Positions 26,585 to 35,477 of a stretch of DNA of 55,071 nucleotides are shown piece after piece. A program made the position numbers and the translations under genes. How positions within the stretch are numbered: position 1 is the first letter of the stretch; each line of letters starts with the position of its first letter. Under the pieces are notes generated by a model. The model was given only the letters and a program-made list of their open reading frames with translations. It searched no databases and was not told the origin of the DNA. The stretch spans positions 1 to 55,071 of the forward strand of contig JAABSO010000029.1 in NCBI GenBank assembly GCA_011390335.1, given 5' to 3'. The DNA comes from Desulfotignum sp. Lineage in GTDB: Bacteria; Desulfobacterota; Desulfobacteria; Desulfobacterales; Desulfobacteraceae.

Positions 26585-27688
26585 ATGCGCCTTTTGCTGA
26601 TTATCCTTGCCCAGTTCCTGTCCGGTTCCATCTGGTTTGCCGCCAATGCCGCATTCATGGACCAGACATTTTTATTGTCCGCCGTCCAGGCCGGATTTAT
26701 TGCCGGCACCCTGAGTTTTGCATTCCTGAACCTGTCTGACCGGTTCTCTCCGGCCAGGCTCTTTTTTGCCTGTTCCATTGCAGGGGCTGTCTGCAATATG
26801 GCCGGTGTTTTTGTGCCTTCCTCCACAGGCATGCTTCTGGTATCACGATTTTTATGCGGCATGGCCCTGGCCGGCATCTATCCTGTGGGCATGAAAATTG
26901 CCGCTTCCTGGTACCCGAAAACCCTGGGCCGGGCCTTAGGATTTCTGGTGGGTGCCCTGGTACTGGCATCCGGTTTCCCCTATCTGATCAAGGCCATTGC
27001 CTGGCAGGGAGACCCGGGCCTGATCCTCTGGGTCACCAGCAGTCTGTGCCTGGCCGGGGGGTTGATCCAGGTCATTTTTGTGGGGGACGGGCCGTTTCTG
27101 CCCAAAGGGTCCCCGTTCAATCCCGGGGTGGTGCGGCAACTGTTTTCCCATCCCCGGTTCCGGGCATCCGCTCTGGGGTATTTCGGACATATGTGGGAGC
27201 TGTATGCGGTGTGGGCGGCAGTGCCCCTGCTCTTTTTCGTGATGGTGCCGGCCCGGGCCGATGCATGGTCGTTCGGTTTTTTTGCCGCAGGGTTTTTCGG
27301 ATGCGCAGCCGGGGGCGTGCTCTCCCTGAAATGGGGCAGCCGGGCCGTTGCCGGTGCGGCCCTTATGGTGTCCGCCCTCTGCTGCCTGGTCTCCCCGGCC
27401 ATCCTTTATCTGCCCCTGCCACTGGGCCTGGCCCTGATTCTTGTGTGGGGTCTGGCAGTGGTGACCGATTCGCCCCAGTTCTCCTCTCTCAACGCACGGT
27501 TTGCCCCACAGGGGTATGTGGGATCAGCCTTGACCCTTGTCAACTGCATCGGATTTTCCATCACCATTTTTTCCATTGAACTGGTAACTTTCTGGATCCG
27601 GCATCTGGGCATTGAAACCGCATTCCTTCTTCTGGCCCCGGGCCCCATTCTGGGATGGATATGGCTGAACAAGAAAATCCCTGGTTGA
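26585..27688 (+). CDS. MFS transporter
   Basis: 367 residues with about 11-12 hydrophobic helices. The N-terminal half contains GSIWFAANAAFMDQ, the loop DRFSPARLFF and the helix-4 SRFLCGMALAGIYPVGMKIAASWYP (allowing for length), typical of MFS proteins related to nitrate/nitrite or cyanate porters. No long hydrophilic termini. It lies 15 bp after the dehydrogenase gene, so substrate may be linked to amino-acid nitrogen metabolism, but this is inference. Ribosome binding site weak (GATTCTG). Confidence 0.85.
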   Translation: MRLLLIILAQFLSGSIWFAANAAFMDQTFLLSAVQAGFIAGTLSFAFLNLSDRFSPARLFFACSIAGAVCNMAGVFVPSSTGMLLVSRFLCGMALAGIYPVGMKIAASWYPKTLGRALGFLVGALVLASGFPYLIKAIAWQGDPGLILWVTSSLCLAGGLIQVIFVGDGPFLPKGSPFNPGVVRQLFSHPRFRASALGYFGHMWELYAVWAAVPLLFFVMVPARADAWSFGFFAAGFFGCAAGGVLSLKWGSRAVAGAALMVSALCCLVSPAILYLPLPLGLALILVWGLAVVTDSPQFSSLNARFAPQGYVGSALTLVNCIGFSITIFSIELVTFWIRHLGIETAFLLLAPGPILGWIWLNKKIPG

Positions 27689-27776
27689 GTTTTGACAAAA
27701 AATTGCGTATGGTTGACACCATAACAGCTGCCGGCACAATGCTCTGGTTTTTTCATTTTCTTTCAAGGAGGTTTTT

Positions 27777-28910
27777 ATGCCATCTGATGTCTTTTTCATG
27801 GACCTGTCCGCCACATCCCGGGAGAACCTGCCGGATAAACTGGGCCGGCTCATCAACAAAGCCGGTATCAAAAAGGTTCTCGACAAAAAAGATCATACTG
27901 CGGTAAAGATCCACTTTGGTGAACAGGGCAATACCGCCTTTATCCGGCCGGTGTTTATCCGAAAAATCATCGAGACCATCAAGAAAACCGGGGCACAGCC
28001 CTTTCTCACCGATGCCAACACCCTGTATGTGGGGACCCGGTCCAATGCGGTATCCCATATCAAAACCGCCATTGAGAACGGATTTGCCTATTCTTCCATG
28101 GACAATACCCCCATCATCATTGCGGACGGGCTTATAGGCAAGAGTGAAACCCCGGTGACAGTGGACAAGAAAAACTGCGGCCAGGTGTATATCGGATCGG
28201 AAATCGTCCATGCCACTGCACTGGTTTCGGTGGCCCATTTCAAGGGGCATGAACTGAGCGGGTTCGGCGGCACCATCAAAAATGTGGGTATGGGATCCGC
28301 ATCCCGCAGAGGTAAACTGGACCAGCACTCCAATGTATCGCCCAAAATCAAGCGCAAAACCTGTATCGGATGCGGAGAATGTGCGGCCCACTGCCCGGGA
28401 GAGGCCATTTTTTTAGAAGACAAAAAAGCCTATATCATCAAAGAAAAATGTATCGGCTGCGCCGAATGCATTGTCCGGTGCCCCACCGGCTCCATTAACA
28501 TCAACTGGAACCAGACCATCCCGGTTTTCATGGAAAAAATGGTGGAATATACCTGCGGGGTCCTGAAAAACAAGCAGAACAAAGCCTTGTTCATCAATTT
28601 CATCACCGACATCGCCCCCAAGTGCGACTGCCTGTCCTATACCGAATCCCCTATTGTCAACAATATCGGGGTGGTGGCATCCCTGGATCCGGTGGCCGTT
28701 GACCAGGCCAGCGTGGACCTGGTGAACCAGCAGGCCGGGCTGCCCCATACTGTGCTGAAAACCGGCCTGGCCCCGGGGGAGGACAAGTTCAAAGGATTGT
28801 ACCCGGATGTGGACTGGTCCCACCAGCTGGCCTATGCCGAAGAGATCGGCCTGGGAACCAGGGATTACAAACTGGTGAAACTCAAGACACTGGCTTATAA
28901 GAAATCGTGA
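27777..28910 (+). CDS. DUF362 protein with two [4Fe-4S] motifs
   Basis: 377 residues. N-terminal and central DUF362 domain (VKIHFGEQGNTAFIRPVF, FLTDANTLYVGTRSNA, VAHFKGHELSGFGGTIKNVG), then two ferredoxin-type motifs CIGCGECAAHCP (about residue 197) and CIGCAECIVRCP (about residue 222), and the closing DUF362 segment with NIGVVASLDPVAVDQASVDL. DUF362 proteins are widespread in anaerobes; the biochemical function is mostly unknown, though an electron-transfer or metal-handling role is likely. No signal peptide, hence cytosolic. Strong AAGGAGG before ATG 27777. A large perfect hairpin follows. Confidence 0.87.
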   Translation: MPSDVFFMDLSATSRENLPDKLGRLINKAGIKKVLDKKDHTAVKIHFGEQGNTAFIRPVFIRKIIETIKKTGAQPFLTDANTLYVGTRSNAVSHIKTAIENGFAYSSMDNTPIIIADGLIGKSETPVTVDKKNCGQVYIGSEIVHATALVSVAHFKGHELSGFGGTIKNVGMGSASRRGKLDQHSNVSPKIKRKTCIGCGECAAHCPGEAIFLEDKKAYIIKEKCIGCAECIVRCPTGSININWNQTIPVFMEKMVEYTCGVLKNKQNKALFINFITDIAPKCDCLSYTESPIVNNIGVVASLDPVAVDQASVDLVNQQAGLPHTVLKTGLAPGEDKFKGLYPDVDWSHQLAYAEEIGLGTRDYKLVKLKTLAYKKS

Positions 28911-28921
28911 GGTACTGACCC

Positions 28922-28998
28922 GCCTTCCGGTGGTATCCTGCTCCCGGCCTGAGATCTACAGGCTCTGACAGTCCGGAAACAGGATACCACCGGAAGGC
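28922..28998. terminator. Long perfect hairpin between convergent genes
   Basis: Arms 28922-28940 and 28980-28998 are perfectly complementary over 19 bp. The 39-base interior contains a further GCCTG/CAGGC pair. No T run follows on either strand, so simple intrinsic termination is not certain, but placement between two convergent genes fits a bidirectional transcript end. Confidence 0.55.
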
Positions 28999-29049
28999 TA
29001 ACCGCTCAACAATTCTCTCTCTATTTGAAGACATCCCTTTTTTTAAGAG

Positions 29050-29241
29050 CTATGATTTGAATTTTGACATGTCATATTTTTCAGCGATGGGCCTGCGCTC
29101 TTTTTCGGGAAGAGATTTCATGTATCTGTTCCAACCGGGGCACCAGCCTGCGTGCCACCGCCATATCCGCCCGAGCAGAGATGCCGGGTTGTCATCATAT
29201 TTTTTCCGAAAACGGCAGGTGCCGCAATTGTGTTGTGCCAT
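29050..29241 (-). CDS. Small conserved CxxC protein
   Basis: 63 residues from ATG 29241, preceded by AAGGAG. It begins MAQHNCGTCRFRKKYDDNP, continues SLLGRIWRWHAGWCPGWNRY and ends with KSLPEKERRPIAEKYDMSK. The CGTC pair plus the later Cys and conserved tryptophans suggest a small metal-binding or redox-sensitive cytosolic protein. I recall close relatives in other sulfate reducers as uncharacterised short proteins. Upstream in-frame codons to 29289 lack a start signal. Function unknown. Confidence 0.7.
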   Translation of the reverse strand: MAQHNCGTCRFRKKYDDNPASLLGRIWRWHAGWCPGWNRYMKSLPEKERRPIAEKYDMSKFKS

Positions 29242-29323
29242 TTGCATTCTCCTTGTCTTCTGATAACCGCACCGGCCGAGCGGTAACACCGCAGCAAAAC
29301 GGAGCAGATCAAGCTCTCTAAAT

Positions 29324-29875
29324 TTATTTGTCTATTTTGTTCATTGTTTTGAATAATTGATCTATCGTTTTCATCGGCAAAAACATACGAATACGGCCAT
29401 TATGTTCACATAATATTTCAAAGCCATATTTGGCATAAAATCTTTGTGCTGAGTCAGTAAGACAGTCAACAATTATCGCATAAGCCGGCATGTATTCGTT
29501 TACCTCCCGCAAATATTCCAAAGCCTTTATCAAGGTAACCTTACCTAAACCACGGCCGTGAAATTCCTTGTGAACACCCAGTTTGGCCAATAAAAACACA
29601 GGAACAGGGTAGCGCGGCAATTTTTTTGCCAGATTTGCAGGTAAAGTGTCACGGCAAATTGCGCCTGGCGTTACGGTGTAAAATGCGGAAATTGGAAATT
29701 TCTGGTTTGGTAACGGAATCCTTGCAGGTAAAACCATAGTTCGGCTGAGGCCTGCTTTCATATGTTTTGCTGCCTGGGTTCTAATAAACGTGTTGAGTTC
29801 AAGCTCTCCACAATCAAAAGATGTTCTATCATGTATGGATTTGTTCAACGCATTGAAATGTTTAGACCAACCCAT
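29324..29875 (-). CDS. GNAT acetyltransferase, probable toxin of a type II toxin-antitoxin pair
   Basis: 183 residues with the GNAT fold typical of TacT/AtaT/KacT toxins: FDCGELELNTFIRTQAAKHM at the start, PRYPVPVFLLAKLGVHKEFHGRGLGKVTL with the acetyl-CoA P-loop (H-G-R-G-L-G), and a late FYAKYGFEILCEH. Such toxins acetylate the amino group of charged aminoacyl-tRNA and stop translation. It directly follows the DUF1778 gene (TAA of the antitoxin adjoins the ATG), the usual order of these modules. Substrate tRNA unknown. Codon use and AT content are a little higher than in flanking genes, as expected for a mobile module. Confidence 0.88.
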   Translation of the reverse strand: MGWSKHFNALNKSIHDRTSFDCGELELNTFIRTQAAKHMKAGLSRTMVLPARIPLPNQKFPISAFYTVTPGAICRDTLPANLAKKLPRYPVPVFLLAKLGVHKEFHGRGLGKVTLIKALEYLREVNEYMPAYAIIVDCLTDSAQRFYAKYGFEILCEHNGRIRMFLPMKTIDQLFKTMNKIDK

Positions 29876-30142
29876 TTAAAACCCGTTTTTTTCAGTAAAT
29901 TTAGCAGCTTCCATTAAAGCATCATTGGGTTTTTTTGCCTTTTCACAAGCCGTTATGAACTGGTCAAAAATATTATCTTCAACAACCATCGTCTCATATT
30001 GCGCAATAATCTGGGTTGCATCTTCATCCATTAATCTGACCACATATTCCGTGAGACTTTTTAAGCCTAAAAGAGCCGCTGCTTTTTCCGCTCTGGCTTT
30101 TATGTCTTCATCAAGCCTTATATCCAAACGTGCCGTTGCCAT
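29876..30142 (-). CDS. DUF1778 (RHH) antitoxin
   Basis: 88 residues from ATG 30142 (AAAAGGAG upstream). MATARLDIRLDEDIKARAEKA followed by LLGLKSLTEYVVRLM is the ribbon-helix-helix DNA-binding part; the C-terminal tail (DNIFDQFITACEKAKKPND) would wrap the GNAT toxin. DUF1778 antitoxins neutralise the partner and repress their shared promoter. The extended frame to 30304 has no support. The pair sits beside the second palindromic element. Confidence 0.9.
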   Translation of the reverse strand: MATARLDIRLDEDIKARAEKAAALLGLKSLTEYVVRLMDEDATQIIAQYETMVVEDNIFDQFITACEKAKKPNDALMEAAKFTEKNGF

Positions 30143-30313
30143 AACAATCTCCTTTTGTACGGATTTTTTCCGTCTTTTTTTCAAAGATAACACCTCAACC
30201 TGAAAACTGCAACATAGAATGAACTCAAGTCCTGGAAAGATTTCAGATTTCTGCCCTCTAGAACATGCCATGACAGAGGCTGCATCCCTGTTCACCGCTG
30301 CCATCAGCTACTA

Positions 30314-30502
30314 GTGCCGGGCGGTGCCTGTGGGTCGAATCCCATTCTGACGTGTTTGCTACATGGCGTTGGGCATGCGAAGCGGTAAAACGGCAAATTG
30401 TTTGAGGACATACCTGCCCGCAGTTTTTGCCGTTCAGCTTCGCTAAGCCCTACGCCACGTCAAACACGGAAGAGGGTGAGACCCACAGGCACCGCCCGGC
30501 AC
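30314..30502 (+). repeat. Structured palindromic intergenic element, copy 2
   Basis: 189 bp between divergent genes. Outer arms 30314-30336 and 30480-30502 are perfectly complementary over 23 bp; the inner stem (30389-30397 with 30426-30434, 9 bp) encloses a 28-base loop containing GAGGACATACCTGCCCGCAG (30404-30423), identical to copy 1. Further pairs include GCGAAGC/GCTTCGC and CGTGTTTG/CAAACACG. In both copies the sequence is flanked by ACTAGT on the side of the first conserved block. It ends 154 bp before the alpha/beta hydrolase gene in the same direction. Confidence 0.8.
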
Positions 30503-30656
30503 GGGTCTTCTGACCAGCTCCCCCCCCACCCGGCATGGGCCTTCCCTTCAGCTGCCTGCGTTGGCCCCGGATATCAGGGCAAAGGGGCTGGATATTCCAG
30601 CAGATGTCTGGCATAATGCCCGGGTTGCTGTCAAATTCAATGAAAGGAAATGCCCG

Positions 30657-31544
30657 ATGGATGTGCCGGATGCCACCCTGTTGCCATATGTGATGAACCT
30701 GGTCTATGTCCTGACTGGCGTGGCTCTGCTCTATCTGGTGTTTACCCTGTTTCTGGCCTGGCTGGTGCAGCAGATCCCCCGGAACCCGGTAAAGGACCCT
30801 CCCCGATGGGGAACCGTTACCGATACGATGATCCCTGCCATTGACGGCGGATACCTGGAGGTATGGCGCATCGATCCCAAGGGCCGGTCCCGGGGCATTG
30901 TGCTTTTTGCCCATGGATGGGGCCGAAACCGGGACCGGATGGTGAAACGGGCCCGGTTCTTTGCTGAATGGGGATTTACCACCGTGATGCACAGCGCCCG
31001 GGACCACGGCAATTCCAGTCCCAAACAATGCATGAATGCGGTGCGTTTTGCCGAAGATATTGCATCGGTGATCCACTGGGTGGGTGAACCGGTGCTTTTG
31101 TATGGCCATTCCGCAGGATCTGCCGGGGCCATCATTGCCGCGGCCAGGTATCCGTCCATGGTGCGGCTTTTGTTTCTGGAGGCATCCTATGCCCATACCC
31201 GAGAGGCCCTGCTGAGTTTATACCGGTGGATCCATCCGGCTTTCGGCAAACTGTTCGGCCCCATGATTGTTTTGTGGATGGATATTTTTTATAGAGGGGC
31301 AACGTACACATACAGTCCGGCCCGGGTAGCGCAGCAGGTCACCATGCCGGTCATGATCATCCACGGGGAAAAAGACCGGCGCTTTCCCATATCATTTGCC
31401 AGGAAACTGAAACACAGTTTTGCCCATGCCAGGGTGGCCTGCTATATTGCCAAAGATGCCGGCCACAGCGGTGCAAGCAAAACAAAAGGATATGGATTGG
31501 CTGTTAAATCCTTTATAGATGCCTATCTGAATGATAAAGGTTGA
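30657..31544 (+). CDS. Alpha/beta hydrolase, membrane-anchored
   Basis: 295 residues. An N-terminal hydrophobic helix (MNLVYVLTGVALLYLVFTLF) probably anchors it in the inner membrane. The hydrolase fold follows: HGW oxyanion segment (LFAHGWGRNRDRM), nucleophile elbow YGHSAGSAG, acidic residue in HGEKDRRFP and the histidine in DAGHSG, so the Ser-Asp-His triad is complete. Substrate unknown; related proteins are annotated as serine aminopeptidase/S33-like or lysophospholipase-like. ATG 30657 is chosen because AAAGGAAA precedes it; upstream frame to 30561 lacks a signal. Confidence 0.83.
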   Translation: MDVPDATLLPYVMNLVYVLTGVALLYLVFTLFLAWLVQQIPRNPVKDPPRWGTVTDTMIPAIDGGYLEVWRIDPKGRSRGIVLFAHGWGRNRDRMVKRARFFAEWGFTTVMHSARDHGNSSPKQCMNAVRFAEDIASVIHWVGEPVLLYGHSAGSAGAIIAAARYPSMVRLLFLEASYAHTREALLSLYRWIHPAFGKLFGPMIVLWMDIFYRGATYTYSPARVAQQVTMPVMIIHGEKDRRFPISFARKLKHSFAHARVACYIAKDAGHSGASKTKGYGLAVKSFIDAYLNDKG

Positions 31545-31570
31545 CTCAAATCCCTCAAATATCGTATTAT
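31541..31570 (+). promoter_or_regulatory. Sigma-70-like promoter of the BMP importer operon
   Basis: TTGACT (31541-31546), 18 bases, then TATTAT (31565-31570). Both boxes match five of six consensus bases. It lies 45 bp before the substrate-binding protein gene and overlaps the end of the hydrolase gene. Confidence 0.55.
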
Positions 31571-31615
31571 CCCGTGATATTTTAACCCCCTAACCTAAAA
31601 AAGGAGTGCGTCGGG

Positions 31616-32776
31616 ATGAAAAAATTGAGCTTGTTTATGCTGATCTTTTCCATTGTTTTACTGGGATTTTCAGCAGGTGCCTTTGGCGCGGAAGACAAAA
31701 AAATCAAGGCCGGATTTATTTATGTGGGGCCTGTGGGAGATTACGGCTTTTCCCATGCCCATGATCTGGGCAGAAAATTTGCCGAAGAAAAACTGGACTG
31801 GCTGGAAACCGTGTATGTGGAATCTGTGTCAGAATCCGACAGTGACCGGATCATAGACCGCCTGATCCAGCAGCAGAAATGTGATGTTGTGTTCACAAAC
31901 AGCTTCGGCTTCATGGATTCTACCGTCAAGGCCGGTGAACGCTATCCAGACAAAATTTTCATGCACTGTTCCGGGTTCAAGCGTTCAGATAATGTGGGCA
32001 CCTATTTTGGTGATCTGTACCAGATGTACTACCTGAACGGCCTTATGGCCGGCGCGTTGACCAAAACCAACAAGATCGGGTATGTGGCGGCTTTCCCCAT
32101 ACCTGAGCTGATCCGTCACATCGATGCCTATGCCTTAGGGATAAAGGCGGCCAATCCTGAGGCAAAGGTCCATGTCAAATGGATCTATGCCTGGTACGGG
32201 CCGGACAAGGCCAGAGAAGCGGCCGAGTCCCTGATTGCCGAAGGGTGTGATACCCTGGCCTTTACCGAGGACACCCCGGCGGTCATTGAGGTGGGACAGT
32301 CCCACACGGAAAAAGGCAAACAGATCTATACCTTCAGCCATTACTCCGCCATGCAGCCCTATGGAGAGGATTCTGTTGTATCCGGCCAGTTCATGAACTG
32401 GGGAGGGATGTATGTCAAAATCCTGGAAGACATTTATTCCGGCAACTGGACCAATGAAGATGTCTGGTGGCTGGCCAAAGAGGGTGCTGCCATCCTGGGG
32501 GGTAACGAAACCGATCCCATCAATCCCAAATTTGTGGATGACCTGAAACAGGCCATGATCCAGACACAAGAATTTGGTGAGATATCTGCCTATGATCTGG
32601 TCATGAAACGCTATGACCAGATGAAACAGGGGGTGGATGTGTTTGATCCCTTTACCGGTCCCATCCATGACAACAAAGGCACCCTGCAGATCAAGGCCGG
32701 TGAACGGGCTTCTAAAGAGGACCTTCTGAGCATCATGTACTATGTGGATAACGTGGAAGGCACCATCCCCCAATAA
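31616..32776 (+). CDS. BMP-family ABC transporter substrate-binding protein
   Basis: 386 residues. Cleavable signal peptide (MKKLSLFMLIFSIVLLGFS, cleavage near FGAED; no lipobox cysteine), then the BMP/PnrA-like fold: KAGFIYVGPVGDYGFSHAHD, DVVFTNSFGFMDSTVK, MHCSGFKRSDNVGTYFGD, and KIGYVAAFPIPELIRHIDAY. PnrA-type proteins bind nucleosides; some relatives bind other small molecules (for example thiamine-like or riboflavin-like ligands), so a purine or pyrimidine nucleoside is likely but not proven. Followed by the ATPase and two permeases of the same system. AAAAAAGGAG before ATG 31616. Confidence 0.9.
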   Translation: MKKLSLFMLIFSIVLLGFSAGAFGAEDKKIKAGFIYVGPVGDYGFSHAHDLGRKFAEEKLDWLETVYVESVSESDSDRIIDRLIQQQKCDVVFTNSFGFMDSTVKAGERYPDKIFMHCSGFKRSDNVGTYFGDLYQMYYLNGLMAGALTKTNKIGYVAAFPIPELIRHIDAYALGIKAANPEAKVHVKWIYAWYGPDKAREAAESLIAEGCDTLAFTEDTPAVIEVGQSHTEKGKQIYTFSHYSAMQPYGEDSVVSGQFMNWGGMYVKILEDIYSGNWTNEDVWWLAKEGAAILGGNETDPINPKFVDDLKQAMIQTQEFGEISAYDLVMKRYDQMKQGVDVFDPFTGPIHDNKGTLQIKAGERASKEDLLSIMYYVDNVEGTIPQ

Positions 32777-32846
32777 TTTCAATCCGGCAGCCGATCCCGG
32801 GCTCATGCGCATGCCAAAATCCCGGGGCGGCTGCCCTGCCACCCTT

Positions 32847-34361
32847 ATGAAAAAAATACAGCGCCTTGAAATGGAAGGTATCAGCAAATCCTTTCACGGC
32901 ATCCATGCCAACAAAGAGATCAGTCTGTCTGTGGGATCCGGGGAAATCCTGGGGCTTCTCGGAGAAAACGGTGCCGGCAAAACCACGTTGATGAATATTC
33001 TCTACGGGCTGTACCAGCCGGATGCCGGACAGATCAAGATAAACGGCAGCCCTGTGCGGATCACCAACCCCATGGAATCCATCCTTATGGGCATCGGCAT
33101 GGTACATCAGCACTTCATGCTTATCCAGAACCACTCGGTCATTGAAAACATCGCCTTAGGGTACAAAGACACCCCGTTTTTTTTTCCGAAAATCAAAATC
33201 CGGGAAAAAGTGGCATCCTTTTCCCGGCAGTTCAACTTCACCATTGACCTGAACCAAAAAATCTGGCAGCTGTCCGCTGGCGAACAGCAGCGGGTGGAGA
33301 TCATCAAGGCACTGATGAACGGGGCTGACCTGCTCATTCTTGATGAGCCGACATCAGTGCTCACCCCCAAAGAAATAGAAGAGCTCATCATTATTTTGCG
33401 GCAGATGAAAGCGGACGGCCACTGCGTCATCTTCATCTCCCACAAGCTCGACGAGATCATGAACATCTGCGACCGGGTGGTGGTGCTCCAGAAGGGCAGT
33501 ATTGTGGGCAGTGCCGATACAGGGAAAACAGATAAAAAAACCCTGGCCCGGATGATGGTCGGCCGGGATGTGGTCTTTAACATCAGCAAAGAAAAACTTG
33601 CCAAAGGACAGGAGATCCTGCGTGCGGATCAGATCCATGTGACAGGGGACATGGGACTGCCTGCGGTAAAAGGGGTCAGCTTTGATCTGCATGAAAATGA
33701 AATTTTCGGCATTGCCGGGGTGGCGGGCAACGGCCAGCGGGAACTGGCGGAAGCCATCACAGGGATCCGCAGAATTGACAGCGGCAAAGTAACCATCAAC
33801 GGCAAAGATATCACCAATCTGTCCCCCAGACATATTTACGACCACGGGGTATCCCATGTGCCTGAAGAGCGCATCCGGTTCGGCATTGCACCGGGACTGT
33901 TTCTCTATGATAATGCCATTTTGAAACAGCACCACCTGAAAAAGTTTTCCCGCCGGTATTTCCTCAAGTATAACGATGTAAAAACCCACACTCAGGGTAT
34001 TGTTGATGACTTTAAAGTTCTTACCCACTCCATCGACAACCAGATCAGGAACCTGTCCGGCGGCAACATCCAGAAACTGATTCTGGGCAGAGAGATCAGT
34101 GAGCAGCCCAGGCTTCTGGTGGCATCCCACCCCACCTACGGGCTGGATGTGGGGGCCACGGAATTTTTGCGGCACCACCTGCTCAAACTGCGCAAACAGG
34201 GCAGTGCTGTTCTGCTTTTCTCTGAAGACCTGGAAGAAATTTTTGAACTCTGCGACCGGATCGCCGTCATTTTTGCCGGTGAATTCATGGGAATTTTTGA
34301 TTCCGATGATGAGCGCCTGTGTGAGATCGGTCTGATGATGGCCGGGTCAAAACGCATCTAA
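32847..34361 (+). CDS. ABC transporter ATP-binding protein of the BMP importer (two ATPase domains)
   Basis: 504 residues. First ABC domain: Walker A GENGAGKTTL, Q-loop VHQHFMLI, signature LSAGEQQRVEI, Walker B DLLILDEPTSVL. Second domain is the usual degenerate half with GVAGNGQRELAEAI in place of Walker A and LSGGNIQKLILGRE as signature. This two-domain layout is typical of carbohydrate/nucleoside uptake ABC proteins (RbsA/YufO type). ATG 32847 (MKKIQRLEMEG) is used; ribosome binding site is weak, and ATG 32871 is an alternative. Energises import together with the permeases 34387 and 35478. Confidence 0.9.
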   Translation: MKKIQRLEMEGISKSFHGIHANKEISLSVGSGEILGLLGENGAGKTTLMNILYGLYQPDAGQIKINGSPVRITNPMESILMGIGMVHQHFMLIQNHSVIENIALGYKDTPFFFPKIKIREKVASFSRQFNFTIDLNQKIWQLSAGEQQRVEIIKALMNGADLLILDEPTSVLTPKEIEELIIILRQMKADGHCVIFISHKLDEIMNICDRVVVLQKGSIVGSADTGKTDKKTLARMMVGRDVVFNISKEKLAKGQEILRADQIHVTGDMGLPAVKGVSFDLHENEIFGIAGVAGNGQRELAEAITGIRRIDSGKVTINGKDITNLSPRHIYDHGVSHVPEERIRFGIAPGLFLYDNAILKQHHLKKFSRRYFLKYNDVKTHTQGIVDDFKVLTHSIDNQIRNLSGGNIQKLILGREISEQPRLLVASHPTYGLDVGATEFLRHHLLKLRKQGSAVLLFSEDLEEIFELCDRIAVIFAGEFMGIFDSDDERLCEIGLMMAGSKRI

Positions 34362-34386
34362 AATCATTAACACAAAGACATTGCCC

Positions 34387-35466
34387 ATGATACGCCTTTC
34401 CTATACCGACCGATACCAGATCACGCGGCTTCGTACTTTGGTGACCAATATCTTTTCTCTGGCAGCCGGACTTGTTGTCATCAGCATCATATTTCTCATT
34501 GCCGGGGTCAACCCGCTGTTTGCCATCTCTGAAATATTCCAGGGATCATTCGGTTCCATGTACGGATTCAAAGAAACCATCACCAAAGCCATCCCCCTGA
34601 TTCTCATCGGTGCCGGCCTGACCCTGGCATTCCGGGCAAAGTTCTGGAACATCGGTGCCGAGGGGCAGATGCTCATGGGTGCGATTTTCTCCACCTGGAC
34701 CGGGCTGACCTTCGGGGATGCCCTGCCCGGTTTTGCCATCATACCGCTGATGTTTGCCGCAGGTTTTTTAGGGGGTGCCCTGTGGGGCATTATTCCGGCC
34801 ATACTGAAAATCAGATATGCCATCAACGAAGTGATTTCCACCCTGATGCTCAACTATATCTGTGCCCACATCCTGACCATGCTCATTGTGGGCCCCTGGA
34901 GAGGGGCAACCCGGTTCGGGTTTCCGGGCACCGACAACCTGCCGGATGCCGCCATCCTCAGCGTGATTCCCGGGTCCCGGATCCATTATATCACCCTGAT
35001 TCTGGCCCTGGCCTGCGCCGCCATCCTGACCCTGGCTATCTACAAGACCCGTTTCGGATATGAAGCACGGGTGGTGGGGGAAAATCCGGATGCCGGCAAA
35101 TACGCCGGCATCAATTTTTTTAAAACCACTTTGATCCTCATGGCGGTTTCCGGTGGTCTGGCCGGCCTGGCTGGGGTGGGGGAAGTGGCAGGCATTCACC
35201 ACTACCTGGGATATCCGGCATCGGTTTCCTCAGGATACGGGTTCACCGCCATCATCGTGGCATGGCTGGCCAAACTCAATCCCCTGTATACGGTCATATC
35301 CGGCATATTTTTTGCCGGCATCCTGGTGGGCGGTGATGCCATCCAGATTTCTCTGGGGCTGCCTGCGGCAACCGTGGAGATCGTCAACGGCACCCTGCTG
35401 ATCTTCCTCATCATGGGAGATTATTTTCTGCACAATAAAATAACCGTCTCATTTTCACGCACATAG
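34387..35466 (+). CDS. ABC transporter permease of the BMP importer (first)
   Basis: 359 residues, about nine to ten helices. BPD_transp_2 family (RbsC/YufP-like): conserved KAIPLILIGAGLTLAFRAKF, WNIGAEGQMLMGA, IRYAINEVISTLMLNYI and AVSGGLAGLAGVGEVAGIH. The NIGAEGQ segment is the hallmark of nucleoside-type permeases of BMP systems. TTG 34381 is possible as start, but ATG 34387 is likelier. The end is 11 bp before the second permease. Confidence 0.9.
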   Translation: MIRLSYTDRYQITRLRTLVTNIFSLAAGLVVISIIFLIAGVNPLFAISEIFQGSFGSMYGFKETITKAIPLILIGAGLTLAFRAKFWNIGAEGQMLMGAIFSTWTGLTFGDALPGFAIIPLMFAAGFLGGALWGIIPAILKIRYAINEVISTLMLNYICAHILTMLIVGPWRGATRFGFPGTDNLPDAAILSVIPGSRIHYITLILALACAAILTLAIYKTRFGYEARVVGENPDAGKYAGINFFKTTLILMAVSGGLAGLAGVGEVAGIHHYLGYPASVSSGYGFTAIIVAWLAKLNPLYTVISGIFFAGILVGGDAIQISLGLPAATVEIVNGTLLIFLIMGDYFLHNKITVSFSRT

Positions 35467-35477
35467 GAAACCCATCC

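Noticed and set aside
31545..31615. Purine riboswitch in front of the BMP importer
   Set aside because: The leader is only about 40 bases long downstream of the predicted promoter and has no aptamer-like stems.
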